From contig CAZWXH010000009.1 of assembly GCA_964637725.1 (NCBI GenBank), forward strand, positions 1-29,944: 29,944 nt of DNA, read 5' to 3'. This stretch comes from CAZWXH01 sp964637725. GTDB lineage: Bacteria; Bacillota_I; Bacilli_A; Erysipelotrichales; Coprobacillaceae. This document shows, piece after piece, positions 7,765 to 15,853 of this stretch. Under the pieces are notes generated by a model that searched no databases, was not told the origin of the DNA, and worked only from the letters and a program-made list of their open reading frames with translations. The first letter of the stretch is position 1; each line of letters starts with the position of its first letter. Position numbers and translations under genes: made by a program.

Positions 7765-8386
7765 TAACAAATAATTTATCTTGCTCAACAATACAATAAA
7801 AAATATCTCGAATATCTTTAATGCCATCTCTTTTTAACTGTCCTCTTAACCAATCTTCATCTTTTTTCATGACCTTTAATAAATCATAATTGATCTTTCC
7901 ATCACTAATTATAGGGGCAGGAATCAAATAGTGACTATCCTTTCTTTCTATGACTGAAAGATTACCATCAATCTCTAATACCGCAAAATCAACATCAGAA
8001 ATACTCCCCACCCCTTGTTCTCTTAAATGTTGACAAAGATCATCAATTGTATAATTTAATGCCTTCATTTTTTCCCTATTAACTTTACCTTTATAAATAA
8101 TATATGTTGGACTTCCTTCAAGTAGTTTCCTGATAAATCGTGAATGCAAAGACACATAAGAACATAATTTATCGATGACTATAATCACTAAAGTCGCCAG
8201 AGCAGAATGAAAGAATGATATTTTATTTTCTCCAATACACATCGTCATCAGTTCACTAATAATCAAAAAGACAATCAAGTCTAATATACTTAATTTACCC
8301 ATCTCTTTCTTACCTAAAAATCTAAGCACCAAGAGTAAATAAAAATACACTGCTAAACATTCAACAATAATTTCAATACTTTTCAT
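7754..8386 (-). CDS. DUF421 (YetF/YcaP family) membrane protein
   Basis: The 210-aa protein has the DUF421 architecture: three N-terminal membrane segments (residues about 5-80) carrying the family signature RFLGKKEMGKLSILDLIVF, then a cytoplasmic domain with PTYIIYKGKVNREKMKALNYTIDDLCQHLR and ISDVDFAVLEIDGNLSVI. B. subtilis members such as YetF and YdfR are membrane proteins linked to sporulation and stress, with no defined reaction. It is convergent with the ABC operon and divergent from the next gene across 40 bases. The ribosome binding site is AGAAGG. Confidence 0.88.
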   Translation of the reverse strand: MKSIEIIVECLAVYFYLLLVLRFLGKKEMGKLSILDLIVFLIISELMTMCIGENKISFFHSALATLVIIVIDKLCSYVSLHSRFIRKLLEGSPTYIIYKGKVNREKMKALNYTIDDLCQHLREQGVGSISDVDFAVLEIDGNLSVIERKDSHYLIPAPIISDGKINYDLLKVMKKDEDWLRGQLKRDGIKDIRDIFYCIVEQDKLFVIKK

Positions 8387-8426
8387 AAAATAACCTTCTT
8401 TTCATATAATTTACAAGGAGGAAAAA

Positions 8427-8783
8427 ATGAAAAAAACAATACGTATTTATCTCAATACTATATTATTATTTTTAATTCCCTTTGTGTTTATTTCTTTTAT
8501 TTTAGCCATTCTTTCTTATTTCATGCAAATGAATTCAAACATTACAAATATATTGATTCAAGTTATATCATATGTAATGCTGTTCATATCTGCACTTTAC
8601 TTTACTTCACAAATAAAAGAAAAAAGATTAATTCATTGTTTTTGTTTAAGTTTATTCTATTTTTTAATAAGCTTACTTATTCATCTAGGAAATCTTAACT
8701 ATATTCACTTATTAATTAAGTCATTGATATTTATTATAATTGCAATATATAAAGAGATTCGTGATAGAGCATTAAGCATATAA
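8427..8783 (+). CDS. Small four-helix membrane protein, possibly TIGR04086/DUF3792
   Basis: 118 residues, almost all hydrophobic, with four predicted membrane helices (about 9-30, 42-60, 70-87 and 92-110) separated by short loops, one being SQIKEKRLIH. Size and topology resemble the TIGR04086 (YrzE) membrane proteins, but I see no diagnostic motif, so the family label is tentative. A strong AAGGAGG precedes the start, and a TATAAT at 8405-8410 with TTCATA 17 bp upstream could be its promoter. It stands alone, divergent from the DUF421 gene and convergent with the YoaK gene. Confidence 0.75.
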   Translation: MKKTIRIYLNTILLFLIPFVFISFILAILSYFMQMNSNITNILIQVISYVMLFISALYFTSQIKEKRLIHCFCLSLFYFLISLLIHLGNLNYIHLLIKSLIFIIIAIYKEIRDRALSI

Positions 8784-8809
8784 AAAAACAAGCTGTTATC
8801 CAACTTGTT
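8784..8809 (-). terminator. Terminator of the YoaK-family gene
   Basis: AACAAG (8789-8794) and CTTGTT (8803-8808) form the stem core. On the minus strand the stem is followed by a T-run (complement of the A-run at 8783-8790). The yoaK stop lies in the stem. Confidence 0.55.
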
Positions 8810-9461
8810 CCTTAAACATGAATAATGTTGTTATAAAGAGAATAAGAACAACCACAAATGATGCTTGAACTCCAAGCATGTTTGTAAAGAAAGCTCCTAA
8901 ACATGCTCCAATTATAAAAAAGAAAATAATGAGATAGTATTGTAGACTCTTATTGAGAGTCTTTTTTTCTTTTGTTTGAGTGTAATGAAATAAGTATTCA
9001 GTCGCACTTCTAAGATTCCCTGTACATATTGTTGAAGTATAAGGGTTTCCTAAAAAAGTTCGAAAACTTTGAATCTGTAATGAACAGACAAAAGAGATAA
9101 GAATATTACAAAGCATGTTCATATTTCCTTTTGGAATAAAGATTGTAATACCAATAACAACTGCTTCAATTAATAAAATAATTTGTCGCCAGTGAATTTT
9201 TTGAAGCTTTAAACTATGTTTTCTAATCATTTCAGCTATAAATATTCCCAATACAAAAGCTACTATTGGCAACAAATAATAAACCGCATTAAAGTATTCT
9301 CCATTAATTATTTTTATTCCTAATAAAACAATATTTCCTGTTTGAGCATTCGCAAAAACTTCACCTCTACATAAATATGTATAGGCATCTAAAAATCCAC
9401 CCACAACTGCCAATAGAATTCCTATTAATATTGTATCTGAGACTTGTCGTTTTGTTTCCAT
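8796..9461 (-). CDS. YoaK family (DUF1275) membrane protein
   Basis: About 221 aa with six hydrophobic helices. The family signature is clear: GGFLDAYTYLCRGEVFANAQTGN close to the N-terminus and a FRTFLGNPYTSTICTGNLRS segment in the middle. DUF1275 proteins are bacterial inner-membrane proteins of unknown, possibly transport-related, function. I start at the ATG at 9461, preceded by GGAGGAAAG at the proper distance; the in-frame TTG at 9473 overlaps that site and is rejected. It lies directly downstream of the greA terminator, so it may receive some readthrough. Confidence 0.88.
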   Translation of the reverse strand: METKRQVSDTILIGILLAVVGGFLDAYTYLCRGEVFANAQTGNIVLLGIKIINGEYFNAVYYLLPIVAFVLGIFIAEMIRKHSLKLQKIHWRQIILLIEAVVIGITIFIPKGNMNMLCNILISFVCSLQIQSFRTFLGNPYTSTICTGNLRSATEYLFHYTQTKEKKTLNKSLQYYLIIFFFIIGACLGAFFTNMLGVQASFVVVLILFITTLFMFKEQVG

Positions 9462-9481
9462 ACTTTCCTCCAAAAATAAAA

Positions 9482-9501
9482 GATGATGTCATGACATCAT
9501 C
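9482..9501 (-). terminator. Terminator of greA (20-bp perfect palindrome)
   Basis: GATGATGT-CATG-ACATCATC forms an 8-bp stem with a 4-base loop. On the minus strand it is followed by CTTTTATTTTTG. It sits just behind the greA stop codon. Confidence 0.7.
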
Positions 9502-9502
9502 C

Positions 9503-9988
9503 TTATGAAATATATTCAATCTTTAAAATCTTTACTTCGTAAGGTTCAGCAACCCCTACTGAAACAATTTCATTGACTCCATGATCAAGAATTGCTTTTG
9601 CTAAAGGAGATTCATTTGAAATCTTTCCATTTAAAGGATCTGTTTCAAAAGTACCTACAATAGTATAAACTTCAGGTTCACCTTTTTTAACTGATAAATC
9701 TAAAATTGTAACTGTAGCACCTGGTTTAGCAACAGTGCTATCAATTAATGATTCATCGATAATCTTAACATGCAATAACATTGCATCAATTTCTTTAATT
9801 CTTGATTCAATATGAGCTTGTTTATCTCTAGCAGAATCATAATCAGCATTTTCAGATAAGTCACCTTGAGAACGTGCTAATTGTAGTTCTTCAATGACTT
9901 TTGGTCTTTCTACACTAATTAAATTATCTCTTTCTTGCTTTAACATTTCAACACCACTTTGTGTTAAAAGAACTGCATCATGATCCAT
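9503..9988 (-). CDS. greA: Transcription elongation factor GreA
   Basis: GreA binds the RNA polymerase secondary channel and stimulates cleavage of backtracked RNA. The 161-aa protein has the N-terminal coiled coil with the tip motif GDLSENADY, in which the catalytic acidic residues (D and E) are kept, and the C-terminal FKBP-like domain with SNESPLAKAILDHGVNE (family ISxxSPLGxALLG). The ATG at 9988 is preferred because GAGGTG lies 7 bases upstream; the GTG at 9997 belongs to that ribosome binding site. It is last in the mltG-trmR-U32-U32-udk-greA run, 53 bases after udk, the same order as in B. subtilis. Confidence 0.93.
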   Translation of the reverse strand: MDHDAVLLTQSGVEMLKQERDNLISVERPKVIEELQLARSQGDLSENADYDSARDKQAHIESRIKEIDAMLLHVKIIDESLIDSTVAKPGATVTILDLSVKKGEPEVYTIVGTFETDPLNGKISNESPLAKAILDHGVNEIVSVGVAEPYEVKILKIEYIS

Positions 9989-10041
9989 TATATTCACCTC
10001 GCGTGTTATACTATATCATAAATTATAAAAAAATACTAGCA

Positions 10042-10665
10042 TTAATCAACTATACTTCTAATTTTTGTAATCAATAAATCGACAGCTACCTTGTTCTTTC
10101 CACCTTCAGGAATAATTATATGAGCATATTTTTTTGAAGGTTCAATAAACTGTTCATGCATTGGTCTTACAGTATTTAAGTATTGACTACAAACAGAATC
10201 CAAACTTCTTCCACGCTCTTCAATATCTCTTCTTAAACGCCTGATAAAACGAATATCACTGTCTGTATCCACATAAACAAGAATATCACATTGATCTCTT
10301 ATACTTTCTTCAGCTAATACAAATATTCCTTCTAATATAATGACATCTCGTCCTTCAATTGTTTCAATATCCTGACTGCGATTATGTTGTGTGAAATCAT
10401 AGACTGGCTTATGTATGGTTTGTTTTTGTTTTAACTCAATTAAATGTTTCACAAGTAGTTGGGTATCAAACGCAAAAGGATGATCATAGTTTGTTGAACA
10501 TCTTTCTTCATAAGTTAAATTACTTTGATCCTTATAATAATCATCTTGTTTTAAAATTCTTACTTTATGATAACCTTTGAAATAATCATAAAGTTGCTGT
10601 GCAATTGAAGTCTTACCTGAAGCACTTCCTCCTGCAATACCTATTATAACAGCTTTCTCTTTCAT
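10042..10665 (-). CDS. udk: Uridine kinase
   Basis: Phosphorylates uridine and cytidine to UMP and CMP in pyrimidine salvage. The 207-aa length is standard. Walker A GGSASGKTS is at residues 11-19. QDDYYKDQS and YDHPFAFDTQLL follow, then PVYDFTQHNR, VIILEGIFVLAEE and the RRLRRDIEERGRS lid, all typical of Udk. The start codon overlaps the upstream U32 stop (ATGA), so the genes are translationally coupled. Position between the U32 genes and greA is as in B. subtilis. Confidence 0.95.
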   Translation of the reverse strand: MKEKAVIIGIAGGSASGKTSIAQQLYDYFKGYHKVRILKQDDYYKDQSNLTYEERCSTNYDHPFAFDTQLLVKHLIELKQKQTIHKPVYDFTQHNRSQDIETIEGRDVIILEGIFVLAEESIRDQCDILVYVDTDSDIRFIRRLRRDIEERGRSLDSVCSQYLNTVRPMHEQFIEPSKKYAHIIIPEGGKNKVAVDLLITKIRSIVD

Positions 10666-11909
10666 CTTGTAACCTTCCTTCCCATATCGTTAACCTCGAT
10701 TGGTAAATCAACTTCTAAATATAATACTTCCATTGGATGATTAGCAACCTCGATAGCTTCTTTATCTTCATTATAAAGTTTTTTAACAGTAAAGAAAAGA
10801 TTAGGATGATGTGGTGAAAAAATTTCTATTTCATCACCAACTTTAAAATAATTCCTTTGTTCAATCTTTGCGATTTTAAGATCATTGTCATAATCTAAAA
10901 TCCTCATCACAAACTCTTGTGTTGGATGTTCATCTCGCATACTAAACAATTGTTCGTCTTTGCTAGGATTTTCATAAAAGAAACCATGACAAAAAGCCCG
11001 ATTTGCGGCCTTAAGGAGTTCTTCATAGTATGCAGGATTTTGAATAAAATGATCAGGATCATCACAATAAGCATCAATAAGTTTACGATATGTTGATACG
11101 ACTGTTGCAATATAATGTACTGATTTCATTCGCCCTTCAATTTTAAAAGAATCAACACCTAACTCTATTAACTCGCCTATATGATTAACCAAAGACATAT
11201 CTTTACTAGACATACTAAAAGGAATATCTTCTTCTTTATTAATTAATTGATCATCTTGATAAAGATCATAATACCAACGGCATGATTGAGAACAACCTCC
11301 ACGGTTTGCATCTCTTCGACTTAAATAGTTTGATAACATACATCTTCCAGAATAATGAATACACATCGCTCCATGGATAAAATACTCAATATCAATAGGT
11401 GTCATTGCCATAATCAACTTTAAATCATCATATGTCACTTCTCTTCCTAAAACAACTCTATCCATTCCCATATCTGCATAAAACTTAATGGCATTTAAAT
11501 TCATTGTCGAAAGTTGGGTAGAGACATGCACCTCGAGTTTTAATTCCATTTCTTTAGCAATAGTCATAATGTAAGGATCTGCCACAATAATAGCCGCAAC
11601 ACCAATATCATCTAGTGATTGTAGATATTCCTTAATTCCCTCTAAATTATCTTGATGCAAAATAATATTACAAGTGACATGAATATGAGCATGATACTGT
11701 TTCGCAAATTCAACACCCTCTTTAATATCAGTAAGCGAAAAATTAGAAGCTTGTGAACGTAAAGAAAACTCTTTTCCACCCACAAATACTGCATCAGCTC
11801 CATACATGATTGCTATTTTTAATTTTTCAAGATTACCAGCTGGCGCAAGTAGCTCAGGCTTTTTGATAATTACTCGTTTTCCATCAATGATTTGACTCAC
11901 GTTTCGCAT
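10662..11909 (-). CDS. U32 family protein, TrhP/YrrO-like tRNA hydroxylation factor
   Basis: The 415-aa protein has the U32 'peptidase' signature EYFIHGAMCIHYSGRCMLS, with cysteines at 183, 190, 206 and 210, the four-Cys set thought to hold an iron-sulfur cluster in this family. The N-terminal PELLAPAGNLEKLKIA and YGADAVFVGGKEFSLR segments are also canonical. In B. subtilis the YrrN/YrrO (TrhP) pair is needed for prephenate-dependent 5-hydroxylation of U34 in certain tRNAs, which TrmR then methylates; trmR is two genes upstream here. The start overlaps the previous gene by 26 bases, with GAGGAAG about 10 bases upstream of the ATG. The function is by family and context; proteolysis is unlikely. 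Confidence 0.9.
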   Translation of the reverse strand: MRNVSQIIDGKRVIIKKPELLAPAGNLEKLKIAIMYGADAVFVGGKEFSLRSQASNFSLTDIKEGVEFAKQYHAHIHVTCNIILHQDNLEGIKEYLQSLDDIGVAAIIVADPYIMTIAKEMELKLEVHVSTQLSTMNLNAIKFYADMGMDRVVLGREVTYDDLKLIMAMTPIDIEYFIHGAMCIHYSGRCMLSNYLSRRDANRGGCSQSCRWYYDLYQDDQLINKEEDIPFSMSSKDMSLVNHIGELIELGVDSFKIEGRMKSVHYIATVVSTYRKLIDAYCDDPDHFIQNPAYYEELLKAANRAFCHGFFYENPSKDEQLFSMRDEHPTQEFVMRILDYDNDLKIAKIEQRNYFKVGDEIEIFSPHHPNLFFTVKKLYNEDKEAIEVANHPMEVLYLEVDLPIEVNDMGRKVTR

Positions 11910-12813
11910 TGTCCATCTTCCTCACATCTTCTAATTTATAAACAGTTTGATCAAATAAAAATCCTCTATCTAAAGGACTATTTAATTGATATAAAAGAGT
12001 CATATACTCCTTTATATTTCGATCATAATTATTCTCTTGAAAAGCTTTTAAAGCATCACTATATAAGGAAGTAACTTCTATGGCTTCTTCTTCCTTCATC
12101 ATTAGTGTTTCGATATATAAATAATCAAATTCATGAATTTGGTTCAATAAATCTAGGGTAAACAGTCTTGTCTTTGAAAAAATTCGAGTCCCAAAATCAT
12201 TTTCATAAATTTGAAAACTATAATCAGAGTTTCTTGCCTGCAAACGTAAGTGACTTTTTTGACTCTTATCAAATTCTTTTAATGAAGCTTCTTGATAATT
12301 AGATAATAGTTTTCTTTTACTAGCAGCAATATATTCCACACCATGGCCATGAATCATTAAAGGCATCTTCGTATTATTTAATATAATTAATTGTTCTTCT
12401 AAAGGAATAACTTTAGATACAAAAGCACCATTAATTCCTTGTTTTTCTAAAGCATTTAAAGTTTCAGCATTCGTATTTAAAGTCTCAGGAGAATAAATCA
12501 TATCAAAATGATATCCCCTTTCCTTTACAATTTGCATAATCCCAAAATCTTGAAATAGAATTCCTTGAATATTCATTTCACTTAATTGTTTAAGATAATC
12601 TTCAATATCTTCCATTAGATGTTGATCATATATTGCATTCATATTCACATAATAATTTGCTTTATGTTTTATAAGTAATGATTTCATTTCATCTAGAGAA
12701 AAACAATAAGGACAATAAAATGAATACTTTCCACCTAAGATAAAAGTATCAATACCCATACTTAAATAATCATATACTTTATTTGAATCATTTAACGATA
12801 AAATAATCTTCAT
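11884..12813 (-). CDS. Divergent U32-like protein, YrrN-type partner
   Basis: The 309-aa protein resembles the short U32 paralogue YrrN that precedes YrrO in Bacilli. It keeps the fold-type segments (MGIDTFILGGKYSFYCPYCFSLDEM at the N-terminus, YVNMNAIYDQHLMEDIEDYL, IQGILFQDFGIMQIV, YSPETLNTNAETLNAL). Where U32 proteins have GAMCIHYSGRC, this one reads GHGVEYIAASKRKLLSNY, with no cysteine, so it probably lacks the metal cluster and may be a non-catalytic partner of the adjacent protein. ATGA overlaps link it to trmR, and a 26-base overlap links it to the larger U32 gene. Confidence 0.85.
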   Translation of the reverse strand: MKIILSLNDSNKVYDYLSMGIDTFILGGKYSFYCPYCFSLDEMKSLLIKHKANYYVNMNAIYDQHLMEDIEDYLKQLSEMNIQGILFQDFGIMQIVKERGYHFDMIYSPETLNTNAETLNALEKQGINGAFVSKVIPLEEQLIILNNTKMPLMIHGHGVEYIAASKRKLLSNYQEASLKEFDKSQKSHLRLQARNSDYSFQIYENDFGTRIFSKTRLFTLDLLNQIHEFDYLYIETLMMKEEEAIEVTSLYSDALKAFQENNYDRNIKEYMTLLYQLNSPLDRGFLFDQTVYKLEDVRKMDNAKRESNH

Positions 12814-13409
12814 TCTTTATCCTTTCTTTTGATGACACAAATCCCATCACCAACACTATAATATTCTACTTCATAATCATCATGATTAAAAATCCAATCT
12901 TTGAATCTCTTAATCTTTTTTACCAATTGTTTAGTATTTCTATTTTTGATATGATCAATATCAAAAACCATCCCATGAAAATCTAAATTATCAACAATAA
13001 CAATTCCATCATCTTTAACAAAAGAAATATACTTTTCAAAGAATTTTTGATACTGTGCTTTCGCTGCATCAATAAATAGACAATCATAAGGATGATTAAC
13101 TAATTTTTGCGTATCAAAAGTAAGGGCATCATCATGAAAAATAATAATTTGATTTTCTAAATGTCTTTCTTTAATATTTTCAACCGCTTCTTGATGACGA
13201 AAATAATCCAACTCTATTGTATCAACTTTAAGGTTTTCTACTTGGCTAACCATCTGCATTGCAGAATATCCTATTGCTGAGCCAATTTCTAAACATGATT
13301 GAGCCTTTATTTCGTTTAGCTTAGAAACTAAAAAGAGTATTCCCTCTTTTTGCATAACAGGAATATTTCTTTTTAGTGCTGCTTCTTCTATTTGTTCAAA
13401 AGTCTTCAT
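12810..13409 (-). CDS. trmR: tRNA 5-hydroxyuridine methyltransferase TrmR (O-methyltransferase family 3)
   Basis: A 199-aa SAM-dependent class I methyltransferase of the COMT-like family. Motif I is CLEIGSAIGYSAMQM, the acidic loop is VDTIELDY, and the metal/substrate region shows CLFIDAAKAQYQKFF and GIVIVDNLDFHG. B. subtilis TrmR (YrrM) turns 5-hydroxyuridine-34 into 5-methoxyuridine-34; the neighbouring U32 genes supply the hydroxylation step, so the pathway is together here. It begins one base after the mltG stop and overlaps the next gene by 4 bases. Confidence 0.92.
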   Translation of the reverse strand: MKTFEQIEEAALKRNIPVMQKEGILFLVSKLNEIKAQSCLEIGSAIGYSAMQMVSQVENLKVDTIELDYFRHQEAVENIKERHLENQIIIFHDDALTFDTQKLVNHPYDCLFIDAAKAQYQKFFEKYISFVKDDGIVIVDNLDFHGMVFDIDHIKNRNTKQLVKKIKRFKDWIFNHDDYEVEYYSVGDGICVIKRKDKE

Positions 13410-13410
13410 T

Positions 13411-14457
13411 TTAATACCATTTCTTTTCTTTTACAATTTTTTTATGTTCATCATAGTCTTTACTGAAATATGTCTTTCCATCTTTATCTGAGAAAAAATA
13501 TTTAAAATCATGATTAGCATAATTTACACATTCTTTCATTGTTGAACTAGGAACGACACTGATCGGACCAGTTGGTAATCCTACATATTTGTATGTATTA
13601 TATTTAGAATCATTTTTTGTCATATCAATAGAAACCACAATACTCGTTCTTTGTAGTGCATAATTGACAGTACTGTCACATTGTAAAGGCATTCCTACTT
13701 CTAATCTATTCATTAAAACACCAGCAATCTTACTTGTATCATCATTGACTTTACCAGTTTCTCTTTCTACTATAGAAACAAATGTTAAGAATTGATGAGG
13801 TGTCCAATTCATTTTTTTTATATCTTCTTTATAAGGTGTTAACTCTTTATCCATCATATCTAATGCAAGTTTTGTGACTGATTCAATTGTTGGTTTTTCT
13901 TCAGTAACATAATATGTTTGAGGATATAAATATCCTTCTAATGGAAACATTAATTCTTTATTAAGAATTGTTTTTTCATCTATAAACCAATACTCTTTTG
14001 CGAGTGATTTTAGGTATGTTTCATCTGCCCATGCTTTCAATACATCTTCTTTTGACTGATCAACAATCTTAGCAACATTCTTTGCGACTTGAGGAATTGT
14101 CGTCCCTTCAAGAACTTGAAATTTAGATTTTAAAACATGATCGAAATCCCCTTCTTGCATAATTGAATACATTTTTGATAAAGACATATTTTTATTTAAA
14201 ATATAAGTATTTCTTTTTATTTCATAACTATTTAATTTCAAAAAGACCTTAGCACATAATTTATTATTAACAAGTCCTGCTTCATCTAACTTATTTAAGA
14301 TAGTTGATGCAGTTGCTCCTTCAGCAACTTCAACGATTACTTCTTCACTCTTTGAAGAAGTAGAAGATATTCCTATATTGTAAAAAATTACTGTTCCTAT
14401 AAGTAATAATGCTATAACTCCACCGACAATCATTAAAGTTGTTTTTTTATTTTTCAT
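13411..14457 (-). CDS. mltG: Endolytic murein transglycosylase MltG
   Basis: MltG cuts nascent peptidoglycan glycan strands at the membrane. The 348-aa protein has one N-terminal membrane helix (residues about 8-27), a LysM-like region and the YceG domain. FPLEGYLYPQTY is at 171-182 and the catalytic glutamate is in SIVERETG (E231). IAGVLMNRL and GLPTGPISVPSS-type segments follow, and the C-terminal YFFSDKDGKTYFS block is complete. It opens the six-gene unit, with its own promoter and a GGGAGG ribosome binding site. Confidence 0.95.
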   Translation of the reverse strand: MKNKKTTLMIVGGVIALLLIGTVIFYNIGISSTSSKSEEVIVEVAEGATASTILNKLDEAGLVNNKLCAKVFLKLNSYEIKRNTYILNKNMSLSKMYSIMQEGDFDHVLKSKFQVLEGTTIPQVAKNVAKIVDQSKEDVLKAWADETYLKSLAKEYWFIDEKTILNKELMFPLEGYLYPQTYYVTEEKPTIESVTKLALDMMDKELTPYKEDIKKMNWTPHQFLTFVSIVERETGKVNDDTSKIAGVLMNRLEVGMPLQCDSTVNYALQRTSIVVSIDMTKNDSKYNTYKYVGLPTGPISVVPSSTMKECVNYANHDFKYFFSDKDGKTYFSKDYDEHKKIVKEKKWY

Positions 14458-14480
14458 AAAGTCAGCCTCCCAATGCTTTT

Positions 14481-14509
14481 ATTATAGGTTATTTAATGAT
14501 ATTTATCAA
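14481..14509 (-). promoter_or_regulatory. Promoter of the mltG-trmR-U32-udk-greA unit
   Basis: Minus-strand TTGATA (14504-14509), 17-bp spacer, TATAAT (14481-14486). It lies in the 160-bp divergent region shared with the nagZ-like gene. Confidence 0.72.
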
Positions 14510-14564
14510 CAAAACATATTTATTTTGATAATATATTCTTTTTATGTTTAGGTTTTTAATAAAA

Positions 14565-14593
14565 TTGTATAATCAATATATCTTTGATATAAT
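14565..14593 (+). promoter_or_regulatory. Promoter of the nagZ-like gene
   Basis: TTGTAT (14565-14570), 17-bp spacer, TATAAT (14588-14593), 24 bases before the start codon. A second TATAAT at 14568-14573 overlaps the -35 element and could be an alternative. Confidence 0.6.
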
Positions 14594-14617
14594 TGTTTCA
14601 TATAAAGGAGAAATCAT

Positions 14618-15817
14618 ATGAAAAGAAACCTTATATTTCTACTATGCCTTATGCTTTTAGGATCAATATGTATTGGTTGTAGTCAAGAAGAAAAGAAAGA
14701 AGTAGCAAATGATACACCACTTATTAAAGAAGAACCACAACTCACAAATGCACAACTCTTATTATCAAAAATGTCAATTGAAGAAAAGATTGGTCAACTC
14801 TTTATTGTTCGTCCTGATGCCTTAGATTCATCACTTTCTACTACTCAAATAAATGATGACCATAAATATGGAGTTCAATCATTAAATGAACGAATGATCA
14901 ATACATTAAAGGAATATCCAGTTGGTGGAATCGTCATGTTTTCTAAAAATATAACAACTCCTGATAACTTAAAAGAATATACTTCCTCATTACAAGAAAA
15001 TAGTCAGATTCCTTTGTTTATGGGTATTGATGAAGAAGGTGGACTTGTTGCAAGAATTGCTAATTCCAAGAATTTTAATGTAACTAAATATAAAAATATG
15101 GCCACAATCGGAAATACCAAAGATCCTTCAAAAGCAAAAGAGGTTGGTGTTACAATTGGTACTTATTTAAAAGAATATGGGTTTAACCTTGATTTTGCGC
15201 CAGATGCCGATATCAATACAAATCCTAAAAACCCAATAATTGGAACAAGAGCCTTTGGAAGTGATCCTCACTTAGTGGGTTCTATGGTCGCAGCAACAAT
15301 TCAAGGATTTCATGATGTCTCTATTATGACAAGCATTAAACACTTCCCTGGGCATGGTGATACAAAAACTGATACTCATGATGGTTATGCCGCTACTAGT
15401 AAAACTTGGCAACAAATGAAAGAATGTGAATTGATTCCTTTTATCAAAGGTATCGAAGAAGGTACAGATATGGTTATGGTCTCACATATCACAACAGTTA
15501 ATGTTACGGATGATAATCTACCTGCATCATTGTCTTCACAAATCATAACTGATAAACTCCGCAAAGAAATGAACTATCAAGGTATCGTCATCACTGACTC
15601 TCTTTCTATGGGAGCTATTACAAAGCAATATGATGCAAAAGTTGCATCACTTAAGTCATTTCTAGCTGGTGCAGATATCTTGTTAATGCCTGAAGATTAT
15701 AAGCAAGCTTATGATAGTATTGTCGAAGCAGTCATGAGCGGTAAAGTTACCGAAGCAAGAATTGATGAGAGTGTTTTGAAAATCTTAAATTTAAAAGAAA
15801 AATATAATATAAATTAA
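14618..15817 (+). CDS. Glycoside hydrolase family 3 lipoprotein, NagZ-like beta-N-acetylhexosaminidase
   Basis: The 399-aa protein has a lipoprotein-type signal ending ICIGC (C21), with an unusual cysteine at the -3 position. The GH3 domain carries GIDEEGGLVARI, the FNLDFAPDADIN block, KHFPGHGDTKTDTHDG, which includes the His/Asp loop typical of NagZ, and the nucleophile region GIVITDSLSMGAI. NagZ enzymes remove GlcNAc from muropeptides; as a lipoprotein this one would act outside the membrane, as reported for Gram-positive members. The gene is divergent from mltG and breaks the usual gene order. Another hexosaminide substrate is possible. Confidence 0.9.
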   Translation: MKRNLIFLLCLMLLGSICIGCSQEEKKEVANDTPLIKEEPQLTNAQLLLSKMSIEEKIGQLFIVRPDALDSSLSTTQINDDHKYGVQSLNERMINTLKEYPVGGIVMFSKNITTPDNLKEYTSSLQENSQIPLFMGIDEEGGLVARIANSKNFNVTKYKNMATIGNTKDPSKAKEVGVTIGTYLKEYGFNLDFAPDADINTNPKNPIIGTRAFGSDPHLVGSMVAATIQGFHDVSIMTSIKHFPGHGDTKTDTHDGYAATSKTWQQMKECELIPFIKGIEEGTDMVMVSHITTVNVTDDNLPASLSSQIITDKLRKEMNYQGIVITDSLSMGAITKQYDAKVASLKSFLAGADILLMPEDYKQAYDSIVEAVMSGKVTEARIDESVLKILNLKEKYNIN

Positions 15818-15819
15818 AA

Positions 15820-15853
15820 AAAGAGTAGTGGATTTAAATATCCACTATTCTTC
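15820..15853. terminator. Bidirectional terminator between convergent genes
   Basis: TAGTGGAT (15826-15833) pairs with ATCCACTA (15840-15847). The minus-strand side has a good T-run (A-run at 15815-15822 on the plus strand); the plus-strand side is T-rich but interrupted. Confidence 0.65.

Noticed and set aside
8796..9473. Longer YoaK frame starting at TTG 9473
   Set aside because: The TTG is part of the TTGGAGGAAAG ribosome binding site of the ATG at 9461.
9482..9501. 20-bp perfect palindrome as an operator or recombination site
   Set aside because: It lies just behind the greA stop and is followed on the minus strand by a T-run, so a terminator explains it.
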